A stretch of DNA of 64,000 nt from Alteromonas marina (GCF_000808575.1 NZ_JWLW01000003.1:62001-126000), one strand, 5' to 3'; counted from the first letter of the stretch, positions 34,818-44,277 are shown. Translations and numbers: made by a program. The notes: generated by a model from the sequence alone, not told the origin.

Positions 34818-35804
34818 ATGAACAACAACGTGAACACAGATTTCTCTTTTACTATTAACAGCGTTCAGTTTAATGAAGATTATCGCCCTTCAGACAACAC
34901 ACGCATCACCACCAACTTCGCCAATTTAGCTCGTGGTCAACGCCGCAAAGAAAATTTGCGCGATGCACTAAGCATGATAAACAACCGCTTTAATGCACTG
35001 GCTAGCTGGGATAATGAAAGTGGCGATCGCTATGCCGTCGAACTTGAAATTGTGTCGGTAGATATCGACGTTGAGGGTAACGGCAACACATTCCCAACTA
35101 TCGAAATCTTACAAACCAATATCATTGACAAAAAAACGGGCAAGCGTACCCAAGGTATTGTGGGAAACAACTTCTCGTCTTATGTTCGCGATTATGACTT
35201 TAGCGTTCGCCTCTCTAATCACAATCGCGGCCAGTCTTCGTTCAGTGTCCCCACCGATTTTGGTGATCTGCACGGAAAGTTGTTTAAGTATTTCGTTAAT
35301 TCAGAAGCCTATAAAGCACATTTTTCAAAGCTGCCGGTCATTTGTTTAAGCGTTTCCGACAATAAAACCTACCGTCGAACAGAAAATCAGCACCCCGTTT
35401 TAGGTGTTGAATATCAGCCTAATGAATCATCACTAACTGAACAATATTTCAAGAAGATGGGCTTAAACGTGCGCTATTTCATGCCACCAAACAGTGCTGC
35501 TCCTTTTGCATTTTATTTCTTTGGTGATTTGTTAAACGACTACACCAATTTAGAACTTATCAGCACAATTGCTACGATGGAGACCTTCCAGAAAATTTAT
35601 CGCCCTGAGATTTATAACGCTAACGCCCAGGCAGGTTTAAGCTACAAACCAAACTTGAAAAATAGCGATCACTCAGTGACTCGCATTGTTTATGACCGTG
35701 AAGAGCGGACTCATCTAGCCGTTGAACAAGGCAAGTTCGTAGAAGAGAACTTTATAAAGCCTTATCAACACAAGTTAGCGCAATTCACAGCAAGCTACGC
35801 CTGA
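34818..35804 (+). CDS. mesX: MesX (DUF1852), partner of MesD methionine synthase
   Basis: A 328-residue DUF1852 protein. In work on folate-independent methionine synthases, DUF1852 was named MesX and is needed for MesD activity. The protein starts with FSFTINSVQFNEDYRPSDNTRITTNFANLARG and has no signal peptide or known catalytic motif; its biochemical role is not settled. The next gene is the MesD-like synthase 124 bases on. The pairing makes the assignment strong. Confidence 0.88.
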   Translation: MNNNVNTDFSFTINSVQFNEDYRPSDNTRITTNFANLARGQRRKENLRDALSMINNRFNALASWDNESGDRYAVELEIVSVDIDVEGNGNTFPTIEILQTNIIDKKTGKRTQGIVGNNFSSYVRDYDFSVRLSNHNRGQSSFSVPTDFGDLHGKLFKYFVNSEAYKAHFSKLPVICLSVSDNKTYRRTENQHPVLGVEYQPNESSLTEQYFKKMGLNVRYFMPPNSAAPFAFYFFGDLLNDYTNLELISTIATMETFQKIYRPEIYNANAQAGLSYKPNLKNSDHSVTRIVYDREERTHLAVEQGKFVEENFIKPYQHKLAQFTASYA

Positions 35805-35864
35805 TAAGTTCATTTTAATACTTGCGATATTCAAACCGCATACGTTGCGACACAAAACTATGAT

Positions 35865-35886
35865 AAGGGCAGCACGTTCTGCCCTT
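35865..35886 (+). promoter_or_regulatory. Intercistronic hairpin between mesX and mesD
   Basis: AAGGGCAG and CTGCCCTT pair across a 6-base loop. No T-run follows, so it may act in mRNA stability or partial attenuation rather than full termination. Confidence 0.4.
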
Positions 35887-35928
35887 CGCGCATCCATACA
35901 AATTATTGATTAGAAGAAAGCGAATTAC

Positions 35929-36969
35929 ATGAAAAAACTACTCCCCACTTCTATTGCAGGCAGTCTTCCAAAACCATCGTGGCTAGCACAGCCTGAAACC
36001 CTGTGGTCGCCGTGGAAGCTAGAAGATGAAGCATTAGAGGAAGGCAAAAAAGACGCGCTTCGCGTTACGCTTCAGGAACAAGCCCTATCAGGCATAGATA
36101 TTGTGTGTGACGGTGAGCAAACCCGTCAGCATTTTGTAACTACCTTTATTGAGCACCTAGACGGTGTTGATTTTGAAAACCGTAAAACCGTACGTATTCG
36201 CAATCGCTACGACGCTAGCGTACCTGTCGTTACCCAAGCTGTTACACGGCCAAAATCAGTGTTCGTTGAAGACGCAAAGTTCTTAAGGAGCCAAACCGAT
36301 CAGCCCATAAAGTGGGCGTTACCTGGCCCTATGACGATGGTTGATACGCTGTACGACGACCATTATAAAAGTCGCGAAAAACTTGCGTGGGAGTTTGCCA
36401 AAATACTAAACCAAGAGGCAAAGGAGCTTGAGGCTGCTGGTGTTGACATTATCCAGTTTGATGAACCTTCGTTTAACGTATTTTTCGATGAAGTCAATGA
36501 ATGGGGTATTGCCGCATTAGAAAGAGCCATTGAAGGGCTTAAATGCGAAACTGCAGTGCACATTTGCTACGGATATGGCATCAAAGCTAATACCGACTGG
36601 AAGAAGACATTGGGCTCTGAGTGGCGACAATATGAGGAGAGCTTTCCTAAGCTAGCAAAATCCAATATTGATATGGTTTCTCTGGAGTGCCATAACTCTC
36701 ATGTACCAATTGAGCTAATCTCGCTTCTTAAAGGCAAAAAAGTGATGGTGGGCGCTATTGATGTTGCAACTGACACAATAGAGACACCAGAAGAAGTAGC
36801 AGCTACATTACGTGAAGCATTAAAGTACGTGGATGCCGACAAACTCTACCCTTGTACAAACTGTGGTATGGCCCCTCTTTCTCGACAGGTTGCTCGAGGC
36901 AAGCTTGAGGCGCTCAGCGCTGGCGCTGAAATAGTAAGGCAGGAATTAGCTCAGAAGCTCAGTGCTTAA
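35929..36969 (+). CDS. mesD: MesD, folate-independent methionine synthase (core MetE-like)
   Basis: A 346-residue protein corresponding to the catalytic C-terminal half of MetE. TSIAGSLPKP, IVCDGEQTRQ, WALPGPMTMVDTLY, IIQFDEPSFN, VHICYGYG and the zinc-ligand region LYPCTNCGMAPLSRQVARGKL are visible. It lacks the N-terminal folate-binding half of MetE. With MesX next to it, it fits the MesD class, described as oxygen-dependent with an unidentified methyl donor. It should methylate homocysteine to methionine. A strong terminator follows. Confidence 0.88.
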   Translation: MKKLLPTSIAGSLPKPSWLAQPETLWSPWKLEDEALEEGKKDALRVTLQEQALSGIDIVCDGEQTRQHFVTTFIEHLDGVDFENRKTVRIRNRYDASVPVVTQAVTRPKSVFVEDAKFLRSQTDQPIKWALPGPMTMVDTLYDDHYKSREKLAWEFAKILNQEAKELEAAGVDIIQFDEPSFNVFFDEVNEWGIAALERAIEGLKCETAVHICYGYGIKANTDWKKTLGSEWRQYEESFPKLAKSNIDMVSLECHNSHVPIELISLLKGKKVMVGAIDVATDTIETPEEVAATLREALKYVDADKLYPCTNCGMAPLSRQVARGKLEALSAGAEIVRQELAQKLSA

Positions 36970-37015
36970 TACGCCTCAAAACTTTTGTTAAGCAAGAGCA
37001 TTTTGAAAGCGCACT

Positions 37016-37042
37016 AAAGCCCACATCAACGTGGGCTTTTTT
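37016..37042 (+). terminator. Rho-independent terminator of mesX-mesD
   Basis: AAAGCCCAC (37016-37024) and GTGGGCTTT (37031-37039) form a perfect 9-bp stem with a 6-base loop, running into six T. Confidence 0.92.
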
Positions 37043-37552
37043 ATTTCTAGCGGTTAAAAAGAGTATCAGCGTTATTCTCATCTTTTCGACCTTATTTAAG
37101 GTTAACTCCCCCACATTATTTATAGTTTCCACAGAATCAAGGATAATTAAAAACATCATAAAGAAATAAGAGAGAAAATATAACACATAGAGAAGTAACG
37201 AATATTTAACTTATGAGCAACATTAGTAATTACCTGATTTAAAACAGCGACAAAACAACTATTATTCACGTTAAAAAAGAAACTTTAATATACACGGTTT
37301 AAATTTACTCAGTTAGTGCAATATACGAGCAAAAACCTTCTAACTCAAAATTAAACAAGCAAATGAAAAACAAGACGAAAACCGCTTAATAAGAGCTCTA
37401 AAAAGACACTTTTCGACCACATGGTCAATATAAAAACAATTATTGAACATTATTAATACAAAACTTAAAAATATTAATTAAACCTACTATTTATAAATTC
37501 TTTAAAATTAAGTTAACTCTTTCATAGCTAGAATTTAATTCACCGCAAAAAA

Positions 37553-37582
37553 TTGATTTATTTAATACTAGATAATTAGAAT
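37553..37582 (+). promoter_or_regulatory. Sigma70-type promoter of the TonB receptor gene
   Basis: TTGATT (37553-37558), an 18-base spacer and TAGAAT (37577-37582) match the consensus at most positions. The predicted leader would be about 105 bases. Confidence 0.5.
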
Positions 37583-37695
37583 GCGCGCCATTGCAACATA
37601 AGTAAAAACTACGCATGCAATTTGGCTAGCCCTTGCCTATTTACGGGGCGTTAACCAACAACAAGCACGTAAATCTAATTCACTAGGAACAATCC

Positions 37696-40536
37696 ATGAA
37701 AAATATTGCAACTGCAGTTCAGTTAGCATTAGCAGGAAGTGTCGCGTTGACCTCAGGCAACGTTCTTGCACAGGACTCAACAAATGAAAGCGCTGACGTT
37801 GAAAAAATTCAGGTCACCGGTTCTCGTATCTCTCGTCAGGGCGCTATCGCTCCATCACCAGTAACAGCCATTTCTGGTGAGTCACTTCTTAATTCAGGTG
37901 CGATGAACATTGGTGAGGTGCTTAATGAGCTTCCTTCACTTGCAAACACATTCTCATTGGGTAATTCAGGTCAATTTATTGGAACTGCTGGTCTAAATAT
38001 TCTTGACCTACGTGGTATGGGTACTGACCGCACGTTAGTATTGGTAGACGGTAAACGTCACGTATCTTCTTCAGCTGGTTCTGCAGCGGTTGATACCAAC
38101 ACCATCCCTACTTCATGGATTGAGCGCGTAGAAATCGTTACTGGCGGTGCTTCTGCGGTTTATGGTGCAGATGCAGTAACTGGTGTTGTTAACTTCATTC
38201 TTAAAAAGAACATTGAAGGTTTCGACGTGAGTGCGACGCAAGGCTTTGCACAGGAAAACGGTTATAAGAACGACAAATACCAAGCATCATACGGCTTTAA
38301 CTTCGACAATGATCGCGGCAACATTGCTTTTGCAGCCGAATACAGCTCACAAGAAGCTTTAGAGGCCCTTGACAACCCTTGGACTGCAACGTCGTATCGT
38401 AATATGAGCTTTGAAAGCATCATGGGATACGAGCGCAGTGAAGACCAGTTAAATTCAACGGCATTTCCTGACAACTTTTACACTGCTAATGCGGGCTACT
38501 ACACACTAAACAACTCTGGCGTTTTTGGCGGCAACTTTCAGACTTTCAACGCTGACGGTTCAATTCGCGAAATCTACACCGGTGACCAAGTAGACGGTGC
38601 GTTCTGCGCAAACTGTGATTCGTTTAACCTGCGCCAGTTTACGCAGCTTCAGCCTGAGTTTGATCGTACTAACCTAAATGTAAAAGGTAACTACGAGCTA
38701 AACGACGACACCACAGTGTATGCACAGGCTAAGTACGCGCGTACTCGTGCAATTACAATGGGCCAGCCTGCTTTCTTCTATGGCGGCTCAGAGACAACCA
38801 TTTATCGTAACAATGCCTTTCTAGATGATAGCGTTGCCGCATATATGGATGAAAATGAACTAGACAGCATTCAGCTTAACCGCATGATGACTGACCTAGG
38901 GCGCCGCATCGAAGCAGACGAGCGTGAAACTTACCGCTACGTGCTAGGTATCGAAGGCTACATTGGTGACGAGTGGAACTACGAGGCATTTGTAAACTAC
39001 GGCAAAACTGAATTAGAGCGTGAGAACCGCAACAACCTTGTTTTGCAAAACTTCGAGAATGCACTTAACGCAATAACTGACGGCGATGGAAACATTGTTT
39101 GTGCGTCAGGTAGTGATGACGGCTGTGTACCGTTGAACATTATGGGCTTTGGTCAGCCTTCACAAGAAGCAATTGACTACGTCAATACTACATCAGTTGG
39201 CACAAGCAAAATTGAACAATACAACGCTGGCGCAACCATCGCAAACTCTGGTATTTATGAATTACCTGCAGGATACGTTGGCTTTGCAGCCGGTGTTGAA
39301 TATCGCAAAGAAAAAAGCGAAATTGAAGAACCTGATAATGCAGCGGGTACTTTTTTCAACACTCTAGGTGAAGATAAAGGCGATTACGATGTATCAGAAG
39401 TATTTACTGAAGTTACTATTCCACTACTTGCCGATCTCCCTGGCGTAGAAATGCTGACATTTGATACTGCGGCGCGGATTGCCAACTACTCTTCGATTGG
39501 CAACGCGAAAAGCTGGAAGCTTGGTCTAGATTGGAAAGTGTATGAAGATTTACGTCTACGTGCGACAAAATCATCTGCACTACGCGCGCCGAACATCGGT
39601 GAACTTTATGGTGAAGCAAGCCAAACCTTCTTCCGCGTAGACGATCCATGTCGTACAGACAACCTTGCTGACTTAGCCAACGCCGACCAACGCATTGCAA
39701 ACTGTGCAGCGTTAGGTATCCCTGCAGATTTCAACTCTGATTACGACTCAGCAACGCTAGAGGGCGTAAACGGTGGAAACATCGACTTGCAAGCGGAGAG
39801 CTCAATCTCTAAAACACTAGGTGTTGTCTATACTCCTAGCTGGTTTGAAGGCTTTACCGCTACTGTTGACTACTGGGAAATCGAGCTGACAGACGCGATT
39901 TCGTCTATTGACGGCCAAACAATATTGGATCGCTGTGTTGACTCTGAGTCGGGTATTAACAACGTATACTGTGGCCTTATCGACCGTGATGGAACTACCG
40001 GTGAAATCACTCAGATTCGTAGCTATGCATTGAACATCGCGGGTCAAGAAGCCAAGGGTATCGACTTCGAACTAGGATATGATTTCGACGCGCTAGAAGG
40101 CGCATTCCGTACTAGCTTGATTGCGACTTACCTTAAAGACCGCAAAGAATTCCCATTCCAAGATAACCCTGAGGTATTCTATCAGTACGCAGGTACGGCA
40201 GGTGAATCTGATTGGCAGGGTGTATTCACCATCAACTATAGCCGTGGTGATTGGGAAGCAAGCTGGAAAACTCGCTACCTAGAACGTTCAAGCCTTTACG
40301 ACAACCAAGAGTTAGCGCATAACCCAAATCCGAGCAACCGTATGGAACTGCCTTCATACGCTGTGACTGACGTGACCGCGGGTTACAACTTTGCTAACGG
40401 TGTTAGCCTAACCGTGGGTATTGATAACCTGTTTAATCGTGCGCTACCGACAGGCACGACAGGCACGGGTTCAATAGACGGCGCGTACGACAACATTGGC
40501 CGCTTCGGATACGTTACCGTAGCGTACAAAATGTAA
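37696..40536 (+). CDS. TonB-dependent outer-membrane receptor
   Basis: A 946-residue outer-membrane receptor. The signal peptide covers residues 1-25 (cleavage after VLA). A TonB box-like EKIQVTGSRI is followed by the plug (PSPVTAISGESLLNSG...LRGMGTDRTLVLVDGKRHV...IERVEIVTGGASAVYGADAVTGVVNFILKK) and a 22-strand-type barrel ending in an aromatic-rich YVTVAYKM. The plug type is common among Alteromonas receptors for carbohydrates and other organics; the ligand is not inferable. AGGAAC precedes the ATG. It is a single gene with its own terminator. Confidence 0.93.
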   Translation: MKNIATAVQLALAGSVALTSGNVLAQDSTNESADVEKIQVTGSRISRQGAIAPSPVTAISGESLLNSGAMNIGEVLNELPSLANTFSLGNSGQFIGTAGLNILDLRGMGTDRTLVLVDGKRHVSSSAGSAAVDTNTIPTSWIERVEIVTGGASAVYGADAVTGVVNFILKKNIEGFDVSATQGFAQENGYKNDKYQASYGFNFDNDRGNIAFAAEYSSQEALEALDNPWTATSYRNMSFESIMGYERSEDQLNSTAFPDNFYTANAGYYTLNNSGVFGGNFQTFNADGSIREIYTGDQVDGAFCANCDSFNLRQFTQLQPEFDRTNLNVKGNYELNDDTTVYAQAKYARTRAITMGQPAFFYGGSETTIYRNNAFLDDSVAAYMDENELDSIQLNRMMTDLGRRIEADERETYRYVLGIEGYIGDEWNYEAFVNYGKTELERENRNNLVLQNFENALNAITDGDGNIVCASGSDDGCVPLNIMGFGQPSQEAIDYVNTTSVGTSKIEQYNAGATIANSGIYELPAGYVGFAAGVEYRKEKSEIEEPDNAAGTFFNTLGEDKGDYDVSEVFTEVTIPLLADLPGVEMLTFDTAARIANYSSIGNAKSWKLGLDWKVYEDLRLRATKSSALRAPNIGELYGEASQTFFRVDDPCRTDNLADLANADQRIANCAALGIPADFNSDYDSATLEGVNGGNIDLQAESSISKTLGVVYTPSWFEGFTATVDYWEIELTDAISSIDGQTILDRCVDSESGINNVYCGLIDRDGTTGEITQIRSYALNIAGQEAKGIDFELGYDFDALEGAFRTSLIATYLKDRKEFPFQDNPEVFYQYAGTAGESDWQGVFTINYSRGDWEASWKTRYLERSSLYDNQELAHNPNPSNRMELPSYAVTDVTAGYNFANGVSLTVGIDNLFNRALPTGTTGTGSIDGAYDNIGRFGYVTVAYKM

Positions 40537-40560
40537 TTTACGTAATATTGAACAATGATA

Positions 40561-40589
40561 AAAACGGCGCTTATTAGCGCCGTTTTTTT
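40561..40589 (+). terminator. Rho-independent terminator of the TonB receptor gene
   Basis: AAAACGGCGC and GCGCCGTTTT form a perfect 10-bp stem with the loop TTATTA, followed by T. Its symmetry suits the convergent gene at 40610 as well. Confidence 0.92.
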
Positions 40590-40609
40590 ATTATAAAGTT
40601 AACATGACG

Positions 40610-41059
40610 TCATTTTATCGCTATATAAACGTCTATATGGTTGCCATTCACATAGTGCTCGAAGTCTATTGAAAACGTCCTTTCATACTCGGCACCTCCT
40701 TCTGTGAAATAGCGCCAAATATCGCTCCATGCATCAATGGCAATTTGCGGCATTTCACCTTGTCGCGAAAAAACGAGATACTTTCCTGCGGGAATAGTGA
40801 TGTGCTCAACCTTTAAATGTTCGGGCACTGAGTCACCGTCAAACCCAGCCAACACGGAAAAGTCACCGGAAAGATCGGATTCGTAGTTGAAATACACGCC
40901 ATACACTCGCTCGCCGCCTTTATAGTCAACAGCTATCGAATTATCAAACCTTTGCCAAAGTGTGGGTATCTTTCCCAGTGGTGAGAATTCAGTGTGATTA
41001 TTGGTAATCACCGAAAAGCCTTTAATATTTATCGGTGAAGAGAGTTGTCGCATTTCCAT
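40610..41059 (-). CDS. GyrI-like effector-binding domain protein
   Basis: A 149-residue stand-alone GyrI-like/AraC-effector-binding (SOUL-type) domain. GERVYGVYFNYESD, VEHITIPAGKYLVFSRQGEMP and the SDIWRYF...YERTFSIDFEHY end follow the domain order of such proteins. It lacks a DNA-binding part. It may bind a small hydrophobic ligand or a protein such as gyrase; neither is proven. GGAAT precedes the ATG at 41059. Confidence 0.8.
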   Translation of the reverse strand: MEMRQLSSPINIKGFSVITNNHTEFSPLGKIPTLWQRFDNSIAVDYKGGERVYGVYFNYESDLSGDFSVLAGFDGDSVPEHLKVEHITIPAGKYLVFSRQGEMPQIAIDAWSDIWRYFTEGGAEYERTFSIDFEHYVNGNHIDVYIAIK

Positions 41060-41294
41060 GTCTTTATTCCATTTATTTGTGCGAGATAATCATGATACAC
41101 GCTTGTGCTTTGCCCACCATTCAGATCTTGGTTATTTCACTTACTTTTTATGTGTATTCTAACTGCAAAGTAAAAGGCTCATTGGTTTAAAATAATGAAA
41201 CTAGCTGTTATCACCTTTTAATTTTCAATACTTTCCCTTATCAACGAGCATTTCAGTTTTAGAACAAATATAATCCTGTTTTGTCTCATCCAGG

Positions 41295-42191
41295 TTGCAA
41301 TATATTGTGAATCAAAGTTTTTTACTTGCCATAGTCGCAGTGCTTCTGGCGATGGTAACCATACAGTCTGGTGCATCGTTTGCGAAGCAACTCTTTCCTA
41401 TCGTCGGCCCTGAAGGCACCAGTGCTCTTCGTGCGTTTTTCGCCGCGTTGGTGTTAACAATAATTTTTAGGCCTTGGAGAGCGCGCTTGAGCGCGAAAGG
41501 ATGGCGTAACGTTATTTTCTACGGCGCTTGCTTAGGCGCAATGAATATCATCTTCTATCTTGCGATTGAGCGTATTCCCCTTGGCATAGGTGTTGCGCTT
41601 GAGTTCACCGGGCCATTGGCCGTGGCATTTTTTAGTGCCAGAAAAAAGAGAGACTTTGCTTGGGCTATTTTAGCCGTTGCAGGCGTTTGTTTGCTGCTTC
41701 CCGATATTGGCGGCGCGTCGGCCGAGAGCTTAGATCCCGTCGGCGTTATTCTTGCCCTTACAGCCGGAGCGTTTTGGGCCGGTTATATCGTATTTGGAAA
41801 CAAAACAGGCAACGAAGGTTCTGGCGGTGTTACGGTAACATTAGGCATGCTAGTAGCAGCTATCTGTGTAGTGCCTATTGGCGTTGCAAGTCAAGGTATC
41901 GCCTTACTCTCGCCACAGGCTATTTTCATCGGGGTCGCTGTAGGCGTATTCTCGTCGGCTATCCCGTATACGTTAGAAATGAGTGCAATGCGCAATATGC
42001 CTAAGCAAACCTTCAGCATTATGATGAGTGTTGAGCCTGCCGTTGCAGCCATAGCGGCGTTCATCATTATTGATGAAACCCTCACGCTTTCCCAATGGTT
42101 TGCAGTGGCTTTAGTCGTTATTGCTACCGCCGGGAGTTCAGCTACGCAAAAACAACTACCCAAACAAAAACAAGTTGAAACCCTTTCCTAG
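41295..42191 (+). CDS. EamA/RhtA-type amino-acid exporter
   Basis: A 298-residue, ten-helix EamA (DMT) transporter similar to RhtA, the threonine/homoserine exporter. SGASFAKQLFPIVGPEGTSALRAFFAALVL opens the first EamA repeat and SAIPYTLEMSAMRNMPKQTFSIMMSVEPAVAAI lies in the second. The start is TTG at 41295 or GTG at 41307; neither has an ideally placed ribosome site. The stop codon TAG is part of the CTAG duplicated by the MITE that follows, so the element inserted exactly at the gene's end. Confidence 0.85.
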   Translation: MQYIVNQSFLLAIVAVLLAMVTIQSGASFAKQLFPIVGPEGTSALRAFFAALVLTIIFRPWRARLSAKGWRNVIFYGACLGAMNIIFYLAIERIPLGIGVALEFTGPLAVAFFSARKKRDFAWAILAVAGVCLLLPDIGGASAESLDPVGVILALTAGAFWAGYIVFGNKTGNEGSGGVTVTLGMLVAAICVVPIGVASQGIALLSPQAIFIGVAVGVFSSAIPYTLEMSAMRNMPKQTFSIMMSVEPAVAAIAAFIIIDETLTLSQWFAVALVVIATAGSSATQKQLPKQKQVETLS

Positions 42192-42453
42192 GGCCTGTTG
42201 ACCTTTGGTGTACGAATTTTGGTCTAAATGGAAGCCTTTTAATCGCGAAACAGTCCTGCAAGCCTAGCGAGCTAAGTTAAAGGACTGTGACAAAGAGTAA
42301 AAGGCTTCCATAACGACCCCTTCGGGCAGCGCCTTTGTGCCATCTATACTGCGTTGAATGTTTTCGATTTAGAACCACTAAACCGTCAAACATCCGCCTT
42401 GTCTAGATGGCACACAGACCGCTGCAAAAATGTACAACAAAGGTCAACAGGCC
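42192..42453. mobile_element. 262-bp MITE-like non-autonomous element
   Basis: Inverted ends GGCCTGTTGACCTTTG (16 bases perfect) continue as GTGTAC/TTGTAC. They are flanked by a CTAG direct repeat (42188-42191 and 42454-42457). The interior has no coding capacity but is full of nested inverted repeats: TGGAAGCC/GGCTTCCA, ACAGTCCT/AGGACTGT and GTGCCATCTA/TAGATGGCAC, so it can fold into a branched structure. The parent transposase is not in the window. Confidence 0.8.
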
Positions 42454-42575
42454 CTAGGGTTTCAAACTTTCTTTACTTTTTTACCATCCTTATTTTCCCC
42501 CTTTTTGAACTCAGGTCTTATTCTTTTCGTTAAACAACTAAGTTAATAGTTGATTTAGTGGCTTAGGGAATAATT

Positions 42576-42794
42576 ATGAAACATTATGCGGTAAACACAG
42601 AAGTAGAATGGGAATGGGGAAACGGTAGTGCAACGGGAAATATCAGAGAAAAATTTACCAATGATGTAGAGCGCACGATTAAGGGTTCGTCGGTTAAACG
42701 AGAGGCTAGCGACAGCGACCCAGCCTATCTCATTGAACAGGACGACGGTAGCAAAGTGCTAAAATCTCACAGCGAAATTACGAAGTCGTCTTAA
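42576..42794 (+). CDS. DUF2945 (HVA1/Tudor-like) small protein
   Basis: A 72-residue protein of the DUF2945 type. VNTEVEWEWGNGSATGNIREKF and DDGSKVLKSHSEITK form the small beta-barrel core described as a Tudor-like domain. Its function in bacteria is unknown. AGGGAA precedes the ATG. The glycosylase gene begins 4-28 bases after its stop, suggesting an operon. Confidence 0.83.
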   Translation: MKHYAVNTEVEWEWGNGSATGNIREKFTNDVERTIKGSSVKREASDSDPAYLIEQDDGSKVLKSHSEITKSS

Positions 42795-42798
42795 TCTG

Positions 42799-43422
42799 TT
42801 GATTAATAAACCTAAACAAAAAATGCAGCGTTCTTTTTTCACTGATAGCGATGTCGTCAATATAGCAAAGACGCTCATTGGTAACGTCCTGTTTAGTAAT
42901 GTCGACGGCGTACTAACCGGGGGAACGATAACAGAAACGGAAGCCTACCGTGGTCATCAGGATCTTGCCATGGAAAAACACCTGTTGCGGCGCCCTTCTT
43001 CGATATCAACACTTAAAAAGCAAGGCGGCGTTGCTTACATCTACACCATTTATGGTTCTCACAGTATGTTGAATATTGTTACAAATGACGCTGACCACAC
43101 TGATTCAGTTCTGATCCGAAAAATTAAGCCTACAGAAGGTGTAGACAAAATGCGTGAACGTCGCGGCGTGAACACATCATTGCGTAATCTATGTGACGGT
43201 CCAGCTAAGCTGACACAAGCTCTTGCGATAACACCTGCGCTTAATGGTGAGCCTGTAGTGAATAACACTTTGATTTGGATTGAGGAAAGTAACCATGCCA
43301 TTGCTAGTAAACATATCATTAGTTCGCATCGCATTGGCATAGACTACGCAAAAGACGATCAAACCGGTAAGCTAGGTGCACGGGATGACACAACCTTGCC
43401 TTGGCGGTTCACGCTTAAGTAG
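42799..43422 (+). CDS. DNA-3-methyladenine glycosylase (AAG/MPG family)
   Basis: A 207-residue base-excision enzyme removing alkylated purines. TETEAYRGHQDLA (catalytic Glu), VAYIYTIYGSHSMLNIV (intercalating Tyr region), DGPAKLTQAL and SHRIGIDYA are the family landmarks. The normally conserved 'DxAsHa' segment reads DLAMEKH, a small deviation. The frame opens with TTG at 42799; ATG at 42823 (MQRSFF) is an equally good start. Confidence 0.9.
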   Translation: MINKPKQKMQRSFFTDSDVVNIAKTLIGNVLFSNVDGVLTGGTITETEAYRGHQDLAMEKHLLRRPSSISTLKKQGGVAYIYTIYGSHSMLNIVTNDADHTDSVLIRKIKPTEGVDKMRERRGVNTSLRNLCDGPAKLTQALAITPALNGEPVVNNTLIWIEESNHAIASKHIISSHRIGIDYAKDDQTGKLGARDDTTLPWRFTLK

Positions 43423-43438
43423 CGCACCTCAATTGAAA

Positions 43439-43774
43439 CTACTTCGCAAAAGCGAAAGTCAGCTTGCAGTCGATGTATTTGAGCAATTTGTTTACCACCC
43501 TTGGCACGGCAATATCACCGTTAGCAATTTTTGATTCAACATAAATATCGCAGTCATCATATTGAATTTGCTGGCGAATAACGTAATCGTTGAGTTCGTC
43601 AAACAGGCTTTCTTTTAAAGGCACCATGCCAATGAACGCACCTGAGCCTTTTTCATCTACAAATTCTTCACGCTTACTAAAGTAAGCGCCTTCAATTTCT
43701 CGTTTTAGCGTATACGCCTGCATGGCATCTAATTTTGTTAAGCGAAAGTGCACGCTAGTTTGGGAGTCTGTCAC
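43439..43774 (-). CDS. Small conserved-looking hypothetical protein
   Basis: A 111-residue acidic soluble protein that I do not recognise. It reads as a compact alpha/beta domain (VHFRLTKLDAMQAYTLKREIEGAYFSKREEF, VPRVVNKLLKYIDCKLTFAF). There are no membrane or signal segments. The start is GTG at 43774 with GAGAT upstream; a later ATG at residue 18 is possible. It converges with the glycosylase gene and lies 37 bases downstream of the VOC gene, probably in its transcript. Confidence 0.6.
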   Translation of the reverse strand: MTDSQTSVHFRLTKLDAMQAYTLKREIEGAYFSKREEFVDEKGSGAFIGMVPLKESLFDELNDYVIRQQIQYDDCDIYVESKIANGDIAVPRVVNKLLKYIDCKLTFAFAK

Positions 43775-43811
43775 TGGTTATCTCGGTTTTTCTTGAAGTT
43801 TATCTAAATGG

Positions 43812-44192
43812 CTACTGCTTTATTTCCACTTTCCAAGGCGGGCTCACTCTATTCTCTCCTGCCCAGTACAGCTTTATTTTGTTGCCAGATGGATCGCTTA
43901 AAATGGCCTCTTTCCAAAGGTAGCGCTGCTGCGTTGGCGGCTGCTCAAAACGAATACCTTTTTCCACAAGAGAGGTATACAGCTCGTCTAGCGCCTCATG
44001 TTCGAAATAAATCACACTGTGATTTTGAGCACTTTCGCTTTCTAAAGAGAGCGAAAAAGTGGACGAGCCTTCAGGACAGGTGAATCTGGCATAATGCGAT
44101 GTATCTACAATTTGAGTGAACCCAAGTGTAAGGTAAAACTCTACCGCTTCGACCATATTGGTAACGGGTAACGTAACTTGGTTCAATTCCAT
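43812..44192 (-). CDS. VOC-family (glyoxalase/bleomycin-resistance fold) protein
   Basis: A 126-residue single VOC domain. NQVTLPVTNMVEAVEFYLTLGF opens it and ILSDPSGNKIKLYWAG closes it; E59-region FEHEALDELY lies between. Metal-ligand positions are only partly typical (no obvious N-terminal His), so it may be a binding protein rather than an enzyme. The substrate is unknown. Confidence 0.83.
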   Translation of the reverse strand: MELNQVTLPVTNMVEAVEFYLTLGFTQIVDTSHYARFTCPEGSSTFSLSLESESAQNHSVIYFEHEALDELYTSLVEKGIRFEQPPTQQRYLWKEAILSDPSGNKIKLYWAGENRVSPPWKVEIKQ

Positions 44193-44277
44193 GAAGACCT
44201 GCTCCTTGTATTTGTATTGTTTGCGCTAGATTTAATCGTCGCGTCCTAGATGAGCGTGAATAGCTATGATTTTATCG

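Larger units (their letters stand above)
36970..37695. other. 726-base AT-rich leader region before the TonB receptor
   Basis: After the mesD terminator the sequence is strongly AT-rich with no credible gene. The proximal part carries a promoter candidate (37553-37582). No riboswitch motif (cobalamin box, TPP) was recognised. The length suggests several regulator sites, none identified. Confidence 0.5.

Noticed and set aside
36959-37186. 75-residue minus-strand frame across the mesD terminator
   Set aside because: It runs through a strong intrinsic terminator, and its sequence is low-complexity with no family resemblance.
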